A stretch of DNA of 64,000 nt from Myxococcales bacterium (GTDB lineage Bacteria; Myxococcota_A; Bradymonadia; UBA7976; UBA1532), in the NCBI GenBank assembly GCA_002731825.1, contig PCCS01000048.1, positions 1 through 64,000 of the forward strand, written 5' to 3'. The position numbers and the translations under genes were made by a program. Below, in pieces: positions 26,516-35,375 of this stretch. The notes beneath the pieces were generated by a model. That model was not told where the DNA came from, searched no databases, and worked only from the letters and a program-made list of their open reading frames with translations. Position 1 is the stretch's first letter; the number at the start of each line of letters is the position of its first letter.

Positions 26516-26863
26516 ATGGATAGAAAATTGCTGTCAGAAATGCTTTTCCAAACCAATGATGTCGACATTCGTGGATGGAATTGTTCGGTAACAGAAGGAT
26601 CTGAGCTGACGATTCTACTTCGCTCTGAAGCAGGACCGCCATCGCCATTAAAGCGAATCACAGGTCTGACTTTGTTCGACGGCTTTGCGGTGTTTGACTC
26701 GGGCGGATCTCGCTACGTGTTACCCTACGATCGTGTTGTAGGCCTCCAAGTGACGAGCAAGCGCGATGCCCTCCAGAGTAGACCTAAAAATACTGATGCC
26801 TACCTCCCGAACGAAAACAGATTTACTGGTAAGAAGCGGGTCGGTGGCGCGCGAGGCGACTGA
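26516..26863 (+). CDS. Small hypothetical protein
   Basis: The 115-residue frame begins MDRKLLSEMLFQTNDV with a weak GAGG site about 10 bases upstream. The middle (ITGLTLFDGFAVFDSGGSRYVLPYDRVVGLQV) looks like a small beta-rich fold; the C-terminus is basic. No family was recognised and codon composition is similar to the neighbours. It may be real but unsupported by context. Confidence 0.45.
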   Translation: MDRKLLSEMLFQTNDVDIRGWNCSVTEGSELTILLRSEAGPPSPLKRITGLTLFDGFAVFDSGGSRYVLPYDRVVGLQVTSKRDALQSRPKNTDAYLPNENRFTGKKRVGGARGD

Positions 26864-27039
26864 ACACTACGTACATGTGCCGGCGCCAATGACGTCGTTT
26901 TGGGACGCTCAGCGAGGACGAACTTGCCCCCTACGATTCAAGAAACGGGCGCTAGACACGCCACTCATGGCGTTGCATGAGCTGAAGGCAAGTGTCCATT
27001 CAATCTATGAATTGAGGAATATTGGGAAGACACATCCCC

Positions 27040-27654
27040 CTAAAAGGGCATGACCCCTGCCGGCGCCGCCTCCGGTACTTTGAGCGCCTCTATGAGTAGA
27101 ATCGTGGCAATACCAAACCCTGCACCCGAGACGAATTGGTTCCACTTCCCATGAGAGCCATTCAAGACCTTGGAATGCAGCCATAGTCCAGCCATAAAGA
27201 GGATCACGATGAAGATCTGACCGACTTCGATACCCAAATTAAACAGCAAGAGTGGCACGATGATATTATCTTCGAACAAAATGACTTTGAAATTACTCGC
27301 AAATGCGAGGCCATGAATGAGGCCAAAACCAAGCGCAACAGCATATTTCACTTTGGTATCTTTCCCATCGGAGTCATCGTCCGTCCGGGCGACATTCAAG
27401 ATGGCCGTCAACATAATGGTGAAGGGTATGAGCACATCTACGACGTCGGGATTGGTCGGAATGATATCCAAAGCGCTCAGAATGAGCGTCCCGCTATGGC
27501 CGACGGTAAAGGCTGTAATGATAATGGCGATTTGTCGCCATTGCGCGATGCGATAGGCCGCACATAAGGTCATGACAAAAAGGAGATGGTCATAGGCATT
27601 GATATCAACGATGTGTTCCCATCCGACGATGAAAAAATTGCTACCATCGGTCAT
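27040..27654 (-). CDS. HupE/UreJ family membrane protein
   Basis: The 204-residue protein has 6-7 predicted helices and the hallmark GWEHIVDINAYDHLLFVMTL, AFTVGHSGTLILSAL and GFGLIHGLAFASNF of the HupE/UreJ_2 family, linked to nickel or cobalt uptake in hydrogenase and urease systems; the conserved His and Asp residues are present. Its ATG overlaps the stop of the DUF6702 gene by ATGA. HupE/UreJ_2-DUF6702 pairs are found widely without urease, so the substrate is uncertain. Confidence 0.85.
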   Translation of the reverse strand: MTDGSNFFIVGWEHIVDINAYDHLLFVMTLCAAYRIAQWRQIAIIITAFTVGHSGTLILSALDIIPTNPDVVDVLIPFTIMLTAILNVARTDDDSDGKDTKVKYAVALGFGLIHGLAFASNFKVILFEDNIIVPLLLFNLGIEVGQIFIVILFMAGLWLHSKVLNGSHGKWNQFVSGAGFGIATILLIEALKVPEAAPAGVMPF

Positions 27655-28232
27655 TTAACTCTGTCTCCTAAAACATGTGAAAATGTATAATTATCTGTTT
27701 TCGCAGCATGTACGACGTCAATATTAAACGCGGGAATACGAGCCACGATCCGGTTTGTTTGCTTCTCGCCAAAGTCTACAAAAAACATGGTGTTTGCTAT
27801 ATCCAAGGTATCCCCAGCCTTAAAAGTCGCGCGTACATTCTGGAATTTAATCCAAAGGATATTCTCCTGCTGTAGATATTCCACCGATTTGACAGCCCAG
27901 GCCATCGCTTTCCCATTGTGCTTAATGCTGTAAAATTTTTGAAAGTACGCTTCGATTAAGCGGGGCCTGTCTTCTTTTTTGACTTCCGACAGGTCGCGAC
28001 CATTCAGTACGGAAAGAATGAGACTCTTTTGAAAATCATCCATGAAGACTTTGCACTGCATGCTAAATGCTTTTGCTGACGCATCGTATTCAATCAACGA
28101 CACCGATAGTCTCAGTGGGTGGCTTACGGCTGTACGTGGTGTGAGGGCGCTGAACAAAAAAATCATCGAGGCGACCCACATCGACGACAGATCTTTATGA
28201 CACAACAATGACAACTCCGATTTTGGACGCAT
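27651..28232 (-). CDS. DUF6702-like exported protein
   Basis: The product is about 193 residues. The start is uncertain among GTG 28268, ATG 28232 and ATG 28181; the last would give the tidiest signal peptide (MWVASMIFLFSALTPRTAVS). The mature protein starts HPLRLSVSLIEYDASAKAFSM and continues KVFMDDFQKSLI, the pattern of DUF6702, and is coupled by ATGA to the HupE/UreJ gene. It is probably a periplasmic partner of that transporter. Confidence 0.75.
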   Translation of the reverse strand: MRPKSELSLLCHKDLSSMWVASMIFLFSALTPRTAVSHPLRLSVSLIEYDASAKAFSMQCKVFMDDFQKSLILSVLNGRDLSEVKKEDRPRLIEAYFQKFYSIKHNGKAMAWAVKSVEYLQQENILWIKFQNVRATFKAGDTLDIANTMFFVDFGEKQTNRIVARIPAFNIDVVHAAKTDNYTFSHVLGDRVK

Positions 28233-28557
28233 GCGACGACCATCTATCCCTCGCCCAAGTATGTACACAACACTCTTTCATGGGTGCAAGAGCTTTCAGC
28301 CAGCACCGGGAGAAGGCTCCATCCGCCAGCGCCAGCCAAAATGGGTCCGATTCGGAATGAACATACCTATCGGTCCAAGAGACCGCATCATCGAATGGTC
28401 ACCGATGGCTTGGCGTGATGGATGCGCGGTTTGAGGCCCAGGACCAGATAGACTGTCCGCATTGCCGTAGTGAGACCACGTCCATTCAAACTGCAATTTG
28501 ATCCGATGGATAAAAATGCGACCCGCCGAGGGCCAAACTTGATTGCCTCTGGAATCG
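28233..28557. other. Divergent intergenic region, 325 bp
   Basis: It separates the DUF6702/HupE pair (minus) from the NUDIX gene (plus). The leftmost bases may be coding if the DUF6702 gene starts at 28268. No clear operator or hairpin was seen. Confidence 0.4.
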
Positions 28558-29073
28558 ATGACAGCACCGTGTTGTGATAGCTGTATGACGTATAAATTCT
28601 GCCCTAAATGCGGCGCTCCGATGACCGAGTGTGAACGAGACGGTGTCTTACGACTCAGTTGCCAAATTGAGGCCTGTGGCTTCGTCCACTACGATAACCC
28701 CACGCCGGTGGTGGCGGCCATTGTTGAGCATAGCGATGATGTGATCCTTGTGCGAAGCCATGGCTGGCCCGATGAATGGTATGGTCTGGTCACGGGCTTC
28801 CTTGAACGCAAAGAAGCGCCTGAGGTCGGTGTCTTAAGAGAAGTGAAAGAAGAACTTGGCTTAGACGCGGAGTTGATTGGTCTCGTCGGCGTGTATCCTT
28901 TCGCGCAGATGAATCAAGTCATTATTGCCTACCATGTCCGAGCCCACGGTGAGATTAAACTGGGTGAAGAACTGGCTGGATTTAAGTCGGTGTCAATAGA
29001 CGTGCTCAAGCCCTGGCCCCTGGCCACTGGCCTCGCGGTTCGCGACTGGTTGGCCGCCCGACCCGTCAAATAA
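28558..29073 (+). CDS. NUDIX hydrolase with N-terminal zinc ribbon
   Basis: About 171 residues. An N-terminal Zn ribbon (KFCPKCGAPMTECE...SCQIEACGF) is followed by a NUDIX domain whose box is a perfect GX5EX7REUXEEXGU match (GFLERKEAPEVGVLREVKEE, then LGL). The ribbon-NUDIX architecture resembles NudC-type NADH pyrophosphatases, but the protein is shorter and lacks the SQPWPFPxS sequence; DRUG-like substrates cannot be told from sequence. Start could also be TTG 28543 or ATG 28585; ribosome sites are weak for all. Confidence 0.85.
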   Translation: MTAPCCDSCMTYKFCPKCGAPMTECERDGVLRLSCQIEACGFVHYDNPTPVVAAIVEHSDDVILVRSHGWPDEWYGLVTGFLERKEAPEVGVLREVKEELGLDAELIGLVGVYPFAQMNQVIIAYHVRAHGEIKLGEELAGFKSVSIDVLKPWPLATGLAVRDWLAARPVK

Positions 29074-29221
29074 GGAACGCGTACCGATACCAGACCGATT
29101 GGTTAGTTTACGCTTTTGGATGAGTCAGCCCTTTGGCGACAGATACGATTCCGTTCATTCGCGTTCTGCGCGCCGATTCACCAAAACGAGACAATTTGGG
29201 GCTGCATTGACGTGGACGAGA

Positions 29222-29249
29222 GCCCACGCGCCCAAAATAGGGCGTGGGC
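29222..29249. terminator. Strong G/C hairpin after the glycan-binding lipoprotein gene
   Basis: GCCCACGC (29222-29229) pairs with GCGTGGGC (29242-29249), and an alternative inner GCCC/GGGC pairing is possible. It lies 19 bases past the stop of the 29268-31889 gene and between convergent genes. A T run is lacking, so it may be an mRNA-end stabiliser rather than an intrinsic terminator. Confidence 0.5.
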
Positions 29250-29267
29250 GTCTCCATCAAATCTGAG

Positions 29268-31889
29268 CTACTGCTCTACAGCTGCGGCCGCACAGGCCCC
29301 ACAACTGCCGATCCCATCTGCGAAACAGACAGGTCCAACAGACACTGTATTGCCGCTGTTCACATCAGCTGCGGCCACGTCGAATTGGTAGTTATTATTC
29401 TCACCACCCGTTCCACATTCCACAGGTGCACTGGAGATGGTGACCCATGCACCGATGGATGGCTTCCACTCGTAGTTGTCTGGTGCCAAGTACTGCAGAA
29501 AGGTGTAAATGCCATCTGCGTCCAGGTCGGTTGCCGTATTTGAGCAATCACCGCACCACTCATTGAATTCACCCTGAATGTTGGGGGCTTGGTCTGCGCC
29601 ATAGTCATTCATGTCGACGTTGATCTCAACGCGTGCCCAGCCGCAGACCGTCTGCTCTCCACAGGTCCACCATTCGTTGGTGGCCGTGCAAACAGCGCCG
29701 TCGAAACAACCCTGGCAATCGTTAGGACAGCCATTGGCTGCAGGCCCCGGATCCACTGGTTCCACTGGTTCAGCACCCGGGCGGACAGTGATGTTGTCGA
29801 TGAGGAGGACACCCCCAGCGCCAACCACGGCGCCAGCGGCCAGATTGAAATCAATGCGGAAAAGACCCCCATTGGCGTCGATGTTATTGACCTGGAAAGT
29901 ATAGGTCGTCCAATCGTTTTCATTAAGTCCATTTGCCTGAATGTCAAATTGGGTCATGGGATCAATGCCAGGAAAAGCCATGCCCACATGGACGGCTGTG
30001 GCAACCAGTGGAGCGCCCAGCTTTGCAGCAAAAGAGACCTCAACATTGGTGTTTCCGGCGTAGTTGATAGCGTCACTGCTGTACTGATGAATGTAGGCGC
30101 GACCCACGTCTTCAGCATTCTCTGCCGCGATCCGAAGCGCGCCGCCTTCAACACCCTGTGCATCGGCCCAAGTGGCCCCGTCGGCTGCGGCATCTCCGAG
30201 GGCTGTCCACCCATCCACGGACGCGGCATCATCAAATGTCAGGGACACGATATCAGCGGGCGGGTCAACGGGCTGGATGATGCACTGCCCAGCATCGCAA
30301 ATTTGCCCTTCGGCACAATCTGCATCGGCCATGCAAGCCGGTGGTTCAACGGCCTCACAGGCACCACAGCTACCCACCCCATCGGCAAAGCAAACAGGCC
30401 CAACGGAGATGGTATTACCACTGTTTACGTCGGCTGCAGCCACATCGAACTGATAGTTATTATCCTCACCGCCAGTTCCACACTCGGCGGGCGCGCTTGC
30501 GATGGTGACCCAGGCACCTATGGATGGCTTCCACTCGTAATTGTCAGGGGCTAGGTATTGGAGGAAGGTGTAGATCCCATCTTCATCCGGGTCGCTGGCC
30601 GTATTGGAGCAATCGCCACACCAACCATTAAATTCACCCTGAATGTTCGGTGCTTGGTCAGCTCCATAGGCCGTCATATCAACATTGATCTCTACACGCG
30701 CCCAACCGCAGACCGTCTGCTCTCCACACGTCCACCACTCATTGGTTTGCGTGCATACACCGCCGTCAAAGCACCCCTGACAATCACTGGGACATCCGTT
30801 TGGCGCGACGACAACCGCCGCTGCGCACACTCCGTCTGTGCATGTCTGGCCTTCGCCACAATCGGCATCGGCCATACAGGCCATGGGCGGTTCAGGCGCA
30901 CACTCACCACAGCTATTGTAGACGTCAACGCTCGACTCTTGCCCAATCAAAAATAGGCGATTGGCGTATGAATTATTGTCGCTGTTAAAAGCGCCGCAGT
31001 CCGTGAGCGTTGCATTGGCGGCTCGCAAGTCTTCCTGCACATCGTTTAGAACCCATAAGTACTCCATGGTCGAATCAGGGGCCGGTGCGAACGTGACCGT
31101 CCAAATGCCATCACCATCTTCATCGGTCCCCGCCGGACCTCCAGCAGGATCCCAGCCCCACCAAGGCCCAGTGATGCGAGCGCTGGTGACAGCATCTACG
31201 CCGGCGCACCGGGTGTCTAGGCTCACTGTGACCATGTCCTCTGGCGTAAACTCTTCGCCGCATGCAGTGCAACTGCCCCATGTATCAGTGCGGTCCCCGC
31301 TACCCGCAACGTGTAATCGATTCGCAAACCCTTCGGACGGATTTGCGATAGGCGTACAGGCGCCGATTGGTGCTGCGGGATCACCGACGAAAGTGGGTTC
31401 CCACTGGCCGTTGATGACCCACTTGTATTGCATGTCGTCCATGGGCACGTCGTTCAAGGTCATTGAATAAATTCCATCGCCGTCTTCGTCTGTACCCACG
31501 GGAAGGTCGTCGCCTTCTAAGGCCCAACTCCACCAGGGCCCAGTGAGGACCACCGTCTCGATATTTTCAATTCCAGAGCAGGTGGTATCCAGGTGAATGG
31601 TCAATCCCATTGGCATACTCCCACCAGCACCACCCATGCCACCGGCACCGCCTTCAGCTCCTGCACCACCGGCACCGCCTTCAGCCCCTGCACCACCAGC
31701 ACCGCCTTCAGCTCCTGCACCACCGGCACCGCCTTCAGCCCCTGCACCACCCGCACCGCCACTGCCACCCATGCCTGCTTCACCACCGGTGCCCCCGGTA
31801 TTGCTGCTGGATGAGTCACTGTCGCCACAAGCCACAAAGCCCAGTGCGAGTAAGGTTGCCAAAAATAGTCGAATGAACGTGTTAGTCAT
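29268..31889 (-). CDS. Multidomain surface glycan-binding lipoprotein
   Basis: The 873-residue product starts at ATG 31889 (GGGAAGAG upstream; lipobox LGFVACG). After a Gly-rich tether come two E-set/CBM-like A domains, each with GPWW-W and D-DGDGI-Y/W motifs (~95-220, ~222-340). A B domain (~365-495) with Cys pairs and IQGEFNGWCGDC follows, then a CBM4/9-like jelly roll (~540-715) and a near-identical second B domain (~725-865). Short Cys-knots (CMADADCGEGQTC) join them. FNGW is typical of glycogen/starch-type CBM48-like folds, and GPWWGWDP modules occur on laminarinases. There is no catalytic domain, so it is probably a SusE/F-like glycan receptor. A ROK-type operator lies upstream. Confidence 0.8.
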   Translation of the reverse strand: MTNTFIRLFLATLLALGFVACGDSDSSSSNTGGTGGEAGMGGSGGAGGAGAEGGAGGAGAEGGAGGAGAEGGAGGAGAEGGAGGMGGAGGSMPMGLTIHLDTTCSGIENIETVVLTGPWWSWALEGDDLPVGTDEDGDGIYSMTLNDVPMDDMQYKWVINGQWEPTFVGDPAAPIGACTPIANPSEGFANRLHVAGSGDRTDTWGSCTACGEEFTPEDMVTVSLDTRCAGVDAVTSARITGPWWGWDPAGGPAGTDEDGDGIWTVTFAPAPDSTMEYLWVLNDVQEDLRAANATLTDCGAFNSDNNSYANRLFLIGQESSVDVYNSCGECAPEPPMACMADADCGEGQTCTDGVCAAAVVVAPNGCPSDCQGCFDGGVCTQTNEWWTCGEQTVCGWARVEINVDMTAYGADQAPNIQGEFNGWCGDCSNTASDPDEDGIYTFLQYLAPDNYEWKPSIGAWVTIASAPAECGTGGEDNNYQFDVAAADVNSGNTISVGPVCFADGVGSCGACEAVEPPACMADADCAEGQICDAGQCIIQPVDPPADIVSLTFDDAASVDGWTALGDAAADGATWADAQGVEGGALRIAAENAEDVGRAYIHQYSSDAINYAGNTNVEVSFAAKLGAPLVATAVHVGMAFPGIDPMTQFDIQANGLNENDWTTYTFQVNNIDANGGLFRIDFNLAAGAVVGAGGVLLIDNITVRPGAEPVEPVDPGPAANGCPNDCQGCFDGAVCTATNEWWTCGEQTVCGWARVEINVDMNDYGADQAPNIQGEFNEWCGDCSNTATDLDADGIYTFLQYLAPDNYEWKPSIGAWVTISSAPVECGTGGENNNYQFDVAAADVNSGNTVSVGPVCFADGIGSCGACAAAAVEQ
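29283..29740. repeat. Direct repeat, copy 1 (C-terminal B domain)
   Basis: A ~458-bp segment is repeated in the same orientation at about 30346-30805 within the same gene. The proteins they encode are almost identical; DNA differs mainly at third positions, indicating a fairly old internal duplication kept under selection. Confidence 0.8.
30346..30805. repeat. Direct repeat, copy 2 (first B domain)
   Basis: Partner of 29283-29740; encodes the first Cys-containing B domain of the glycan-binding lipoprotein. Confidence 0.8.
31654..31760 (-). repeat. 27-bp tandem repeat coding GAEGGAGGA
   Basis: About four copies of a 27-bp unit encode a Gly/Ala/Glu tether just after the lipidation site. Copies differ by single silent changes, showing recent slippage or unequal crossing-over. 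Confidence 0.85.
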
Positions 31890-32278
31890 TAACTCTTCCC
31901 CGTGTTTTAGTCTGTCAAGATGTGTTGCCGGTCTCTGAGATGAGATCGCCAAAAAAACAGTTACCTGGAAAACCAGTGTTACCCCATGCATTTCCCCCTT
32001 TGTTCGTAAACCAAACAAAGTGTATAAAGCAAGCGCCAAACGCAATTTTATGCGGTCTTTGATGCAGACAGAGCACCGAAATCACAAACGATTTTGATTT
32101 ATAGACCGAGTTGACGGTCCATGGTTGCAAACCTCAGAGACAAATCCGACCCATCTCGGCTTAAACGGCGAGGTCCTCAACATGGACAGCGTGCCGAAAA
32201 CGACTCGATTCAGACGAAATCACCGACCGTAATTGGATGCAAATATAATGGGGTCTTAGATGACAAATCTCTCGCTGC
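31890..32278. other. Intergenic, 389 bp, with operator-like palindrome
   Basis: It is upstream of the glycan-binding lipoprotein and downstream of the last operon gene. It holds the palindrome at 31999-32019 and, next to it on the minus strand, a -10-like TTTATAC (about 32022-32028). No gene or clear terminator for the operon was seen. Confidence 0.5.
31999..32019. promoter_or_regulatory. Second (degenerate) ROK-type operator
   Basis: Half sites TTTGTTCG and AACAAA have the same spacing as the perfect 21-bp palindrome at 48083-48103: 16 of 21 positions agree, with outer bases identical. It lies about 110 bp before ATG 31889, beside a TATAC-type -10. It suggests that the glycan-binding lipoprotein is controlled by the same repressor. 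Confidence 0.6.
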
Positions 32279-34198
32279 TCATCGCGTCCAAAGCACGTTT
32301 TTGAGGAAGACTTGGCCGATGTCGTCACCTTCGGATGCGTCCAAGAGAATCTCGAAACCGGTTTTTACTTCGGTCGCCCTTTGATCGTTCAATTCAATCC
32401 GATAGGTCTGCGGCGTGTCAGACAGCTCGATCAGCCCACTCTCAGCCCGAAACGTTTCTCGATTAGACCCGACTGCAAAGGATGCTGTCGTACCGGCCTT
32501 ATCAGACCATGCAACGAAGGTCACCTCGGTCGTACCCGCCTGAATAGTCAGACCGGGTTCATCGCCCCAATTACCCCCTGGATGCTGCCATCTGATCCCA
32601 AACCAGCCACCCGCCTCTGGGGGCTGCCAACGGATACCCATGCACACACCTCCGCAGAAATCCCCAGCCGTCGGACAGTCTTCGAGACTCAACTGGTCTG
32701 TATCACCCATCCAGCCCGTGGGGACAAATTGGTCTAGAGCCGATAAGGGCAGAGGGGCCTGTTGGGTTGCCTCGCCGAGAACGAGGAAAGGATGGGACCC
32801 ATGGCTGATACGGCCTTGCGTGCCCTCGGCAAATCCAAATAATCGCCAGTGGCCTGGTTGTTGAGGCACGTTGATAGAAAGTGTGTCCGACCGATTGCCG
32901 ACGGGCTCACAAAGGGCGCGTGTATGCCAATCTATCCCAAGACCCAACTCATCTCGAACAAGAACCCACCAGTAGGTCATGGGATCGCCTTCAGGATCGA
33001 TTGCGTTGATTCGAGCCTCGAGACGGTCGCCTGGATTAAAGCGTGTTTGATCGATTGTCAGACCCATCACATCGGGCCCCCGATTATCTGGTGCGATGCC
33101 AGTCCATGCTTCCACAAGGGCGTCGATCATGGTGGTCGGCACCGTTCTCTGCTGGGTCTCGCCCGGTACAGGCGGGGCGAGACCATAGAGTGAAAACCAG
33201 GTGTCCGTTGGCCTGGCTGGTGGAGTCCAAATGAAAGCATAGCCACCGAGTGCCCTGCGGGCGTCCTGCTTGATGGCTCGATACGCATTTGCGTACGCGA
33301 CTCTTTTCTCTAAGCCAGATGGTTCAATGGGTCGACCCCATTGTGTCAGAGGAGACGCCCAGGCACCTCGAGGGCCATATTCGGTGATCAGATATGGACC
33401 ATCCCAGTTTGCTGCTGTCAGGCGCCGGCTAATGGACTCAATGCCTTCATAGACATTGAGTCCCCAAATATCGATACTGGGCGTCAGCGTCCGAATCTTG
33501 TTGGCATTGTCCTGACCTAATTCTGCTGTGACCGCCATGGTTGGTGTATCCGGATCGATTTCTTTAATCATGGCGGCAATGTCTTCAATGGCAGCCCAGA
33601 CTTCCGGGATATCATTATTCAATTCAACCTCATTACCCACACCCCAAACTAAGAGCGCCGGATGGTCCTTGAACTGTAAAACCCATTGCCGCACGGCCTC
33701 TTTCTGAGCTGCGACAGCCGCTGAATCTCGATAATCAAAGCCATGCTCAGCGTGTCCAAGCCACAGGCCTAGACTCACTGTGAGACCGAGTTGGTGAGCC
33801 TCATCGAGAAGCGCTTGGGTATTCTGGTCGATCCCCCATGTCCGAATGCTATTTCCGCCGGCTGCTTTGAGCGCCGGCAGGTCATAACTGCCACCGGCAC
33901 CACGCACATGGTAAGGGTGTCCATGCCGCCAGAGCTGCCACCCATCGGGGCTCCTGCGCAGTGCTCCATTGAGCGCCTCGGGCACAATACCCTGGTCACT
34001 CATTGACGCGTCTGTATCGTCCATTGCGTCGCCAGGCCCCATGGCCATGCCTCGAGGCCCTGTGCCCGACGTTGTGCTCTCTGGTTCAGTCACCAAAGCC
34101 GCATCTGGCGCCGACCTCAGTGTGACATCACACCCGCACATCCCAAACGTAACCAGTCCAAGCACGTTCACGACGATGCGGCGACCTAGATGGGTCAT
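32279..34198 (-). CDS. Clan GH-A glycosidase lipoprotein with C-terminal beta-sandwich module
   Basis: The 639-residue protein has lipobox FGMCGC followed by an Asp-rich tether. The (beta/alpha)8 domain (~75-370) carries the clan GH-A acid/base in WGVGNEVE (E190) and the nucleophile in LITEYGPRG (E273), in the style of the GH2 catalytic barrel and related glucanases. A middle beta domain (~380-490) and a C-terminal sandwich (~500-639; FVPTGWMGD...GIRWQHPGGNWGDEPGLTI) follow. That module recurs in the lipoproteins at 34195 and 46329. It is the last gene of the operon, overlapping the preceding one by ATGA. The substrate is probably a beta-glucan, judged from context. Confidence 0.8.
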   Translation of the reverse strand: MTHLGRRIVVNVLGLVTFGMCGCDVTLRSAPDAALVTEPESTTSGTGPRGMAMGPGDAMDDTDASMSDQGIVPEALNGALRRSPDGWQLWRHGHPYHVRGAGGSYDLPALKAAGGNSIRTWGIDQNTQALLDEAHQLGLTVSLGLWLGHAEHGFDYRDSAAVAAQKEAVRQWVLQFKDHPALLVWGVGNEVELNNDIPEVWAAIEDIAAMIKEIDPDTPTMAVTAELGQDNANKIRTLTPSIDIWGLNVYEGIESISRRLTAANWDGPYLITEYGPRGAWASPLTQWGRPIEPSGLEKRVAYANAYRAIKQDARRALGGYAFIWTPPARPTDTWFSLYGLAPPVPGETQQRTVPTTMIDALVEAWTGIAPDNRGPDVMGLTIDQTRFNPGDRLEARINAIDPEGDPMTYWWVLVRDELGLGIDWHTRALCEPVGNRSDTLSINVPQQPGHWRLFGFAEGTQGRISHGSHPFLVLGEATQQAPLPLSALDQFVPTGWMGDTDQLSLEDCPTAGDFCGGVCMGIRWQPPEAGGWFGIRWQHPGGNWGDEPGLTIQAGTTEVTFVAWSDKAGTTASFAVGSNRETFRAESGLIELSDTPQTYRIELNDQRATEVKTGFEILLDASEGDDIGQVFLKNVLWTR

Positions 34199-34818
34199 GG
34201 CGATGCACTAACCCACTGAATATTATCGATTGAGAAAACCACTTGCTCGCCCGCTTGGGTGCACGTCCAGACAAAACCACCCACGACGCGACCATAGTCT
34301 ACATCTGTCAACTCCAAACGATACTCGGTGGGTGATGTTGTCAACTCAACATTGCTCAGTTCGACTGAGAAACCATCGACGTCTCCCATACCAGTGCCAA
34401 AAGTGACCACTTCATTTCCCGTCTCGCCCCATGCGGTGAACTGGACAGCAGTGGCGCCCGTCGGGATATTCAAACCAGTGGCGGTCCCCCAGTTTCCATC
34501 AGGGAATTGCCAGTAGACACCCGCCCATGCTTTCTCTCCTGGGGTCCAGACAAACCTGTGGCAATTACCGAATGCGTCGGGGGCGCGCGTCTCGCACGTT
34601 GTGTCTTCGATCAAGCCGTCTTCACCATCGCCCATATAGCCACTTGGACCAAACCAGTCATCTACGGTCAGCGGCAATTCAGGTGTTGGATCAGCCATCC
34701 CGTTTGCACCTGCGTCAAATTGAAAGGTTTCCTGGTCGTCGTAGAAGGACGTATCAGGCTCTGGCCTGCAGGCTGTCAGCATAAAGGCCATCAAAATCAG
34801 ACTCACCATATTGTTCAT
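34195..34818 (-). CDS. Lipoprotein with one PSGYMGD beta-sandwich module
   Basis: ATG 34818 overlaps the previous stop (ATGA). The signal ends MAFMLTAC. After a short tether the single module of ~165 residues starts VDDWFGPSGYMGDGEDG and includes GVYWQFPDGNWGTATGLNI, VQFTAWG, TFGTGMGDVDGFSV and GGFVWTCTQ, ending in a strand IDNIQWV. The module pattern, with a jelly-roll-like strand order and exposed Trp, suggests a carbohydrate-binding role. It matches the three modules of 46329-48056 almost motif for motif. Confidence 0.75.
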   Translation of the reverse strand: MNNMVSLILMAFMLTACRPEPDTSFYDDQETFQFDAGANGMADPTPELPLTVDDWFGPSGYMGDGEDGLIEDTTCETRAPDAFGNCHRFVWTPGEKAWAGVYWQFPDGNWGTATGLNIPTGATAVQFTAWGETGNEVVTFGTGMGDVDGFSVELSNVELTTSPTEYRLELTDVDYGRVVGGFVWTCTQAGEQVVFSIDNIQWVSASP

Positions 34819-35375
34819 CGAACGAGTACCTCCTCCCCATTTAAATCGACCACCAATGACCATGGGCTTGGATCGCCACCAAGACTCTCCAATGCTCGGA
34901 AGGCATCCGGTCGAATCGGGTAGGCAACAGTGCCCGTAATGTCATAGGTCACCGCATCCGGGAAATTGTCTAAAACAGAACGGAATGCGGCGATGGCCAA
35001 TTGCCTTACGGTCTCGCCATCACTTTCAGGGACTAAGTTTCGCTGATAAATGGCCTTCAAATTAAGCCCGACGTAATACTGATGTTCACCCGTCGGTTCA
35101 GTGGCAAGCCATGTCGCCCAGCTGTAAAACGCGGCGATGGGTTGTCGAGCACTTTCAATGTCCCATTTTGTTTCTTCACCGGAGCGCTCAAAACGAAAGG
35201 GATTATTCGGATCATTGAGAACGGTCTGGCTTGGATGAATACCCAAGCTGGGATCATTCGTATTCAGAGACAGCGCCTCAAACTGGGCGCCGTAAAGAAA
35301 CTCTCCTGTCTCGCCGCAGGCTACGATGCAGAGTAGACCCACCCACAGTGTGACGCGTGTTATTATGGTCTTCAT
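34815..35375 (-). CDS. Small lipoprotein of unknown function
   Basis: The 186-residue protein has signal VTLWVGLLCIVAC (lipobox IVAC) and overlaps both neighbours by ATGA. The mature part (FLYGAQFEALSLNTNDPS..., YYVGLNLKAIYQRNL, TVRQLAIAAFRSVLDNFPDAVTYDITG) is alpha/beta without Cys. Its position between the barrel-glycosidase and the module lipoprotein suggests an accessory role in the surface complex. No family was recognised. Confidence 0.7.
   Translation of the reverse strand: MKTIITRVTLWVGLLCIVACGETGEFLYGAQFEALSLNTNDPSLGIHPSQTVLNDPNNPFRFERSGEETKWDIESARQPIAAFYSWATWLATEPTGEHQYYVGLNLKAIYQRNLVPESDGETVRQLAIAAFRSVLDNFPDAVTYDITGTVAYPIRPDAFRALESLGGDPSPWSLVVDLNGEEVLVR

Noticed and set aside
23129-29073. 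Urease or hydrogenase locus suggested by HupE/UreJ and SlyD
   Set aside because: No urease or hydrogenase structural or maturation gene is present; the HupE-DUF6702 pair occurs without them.
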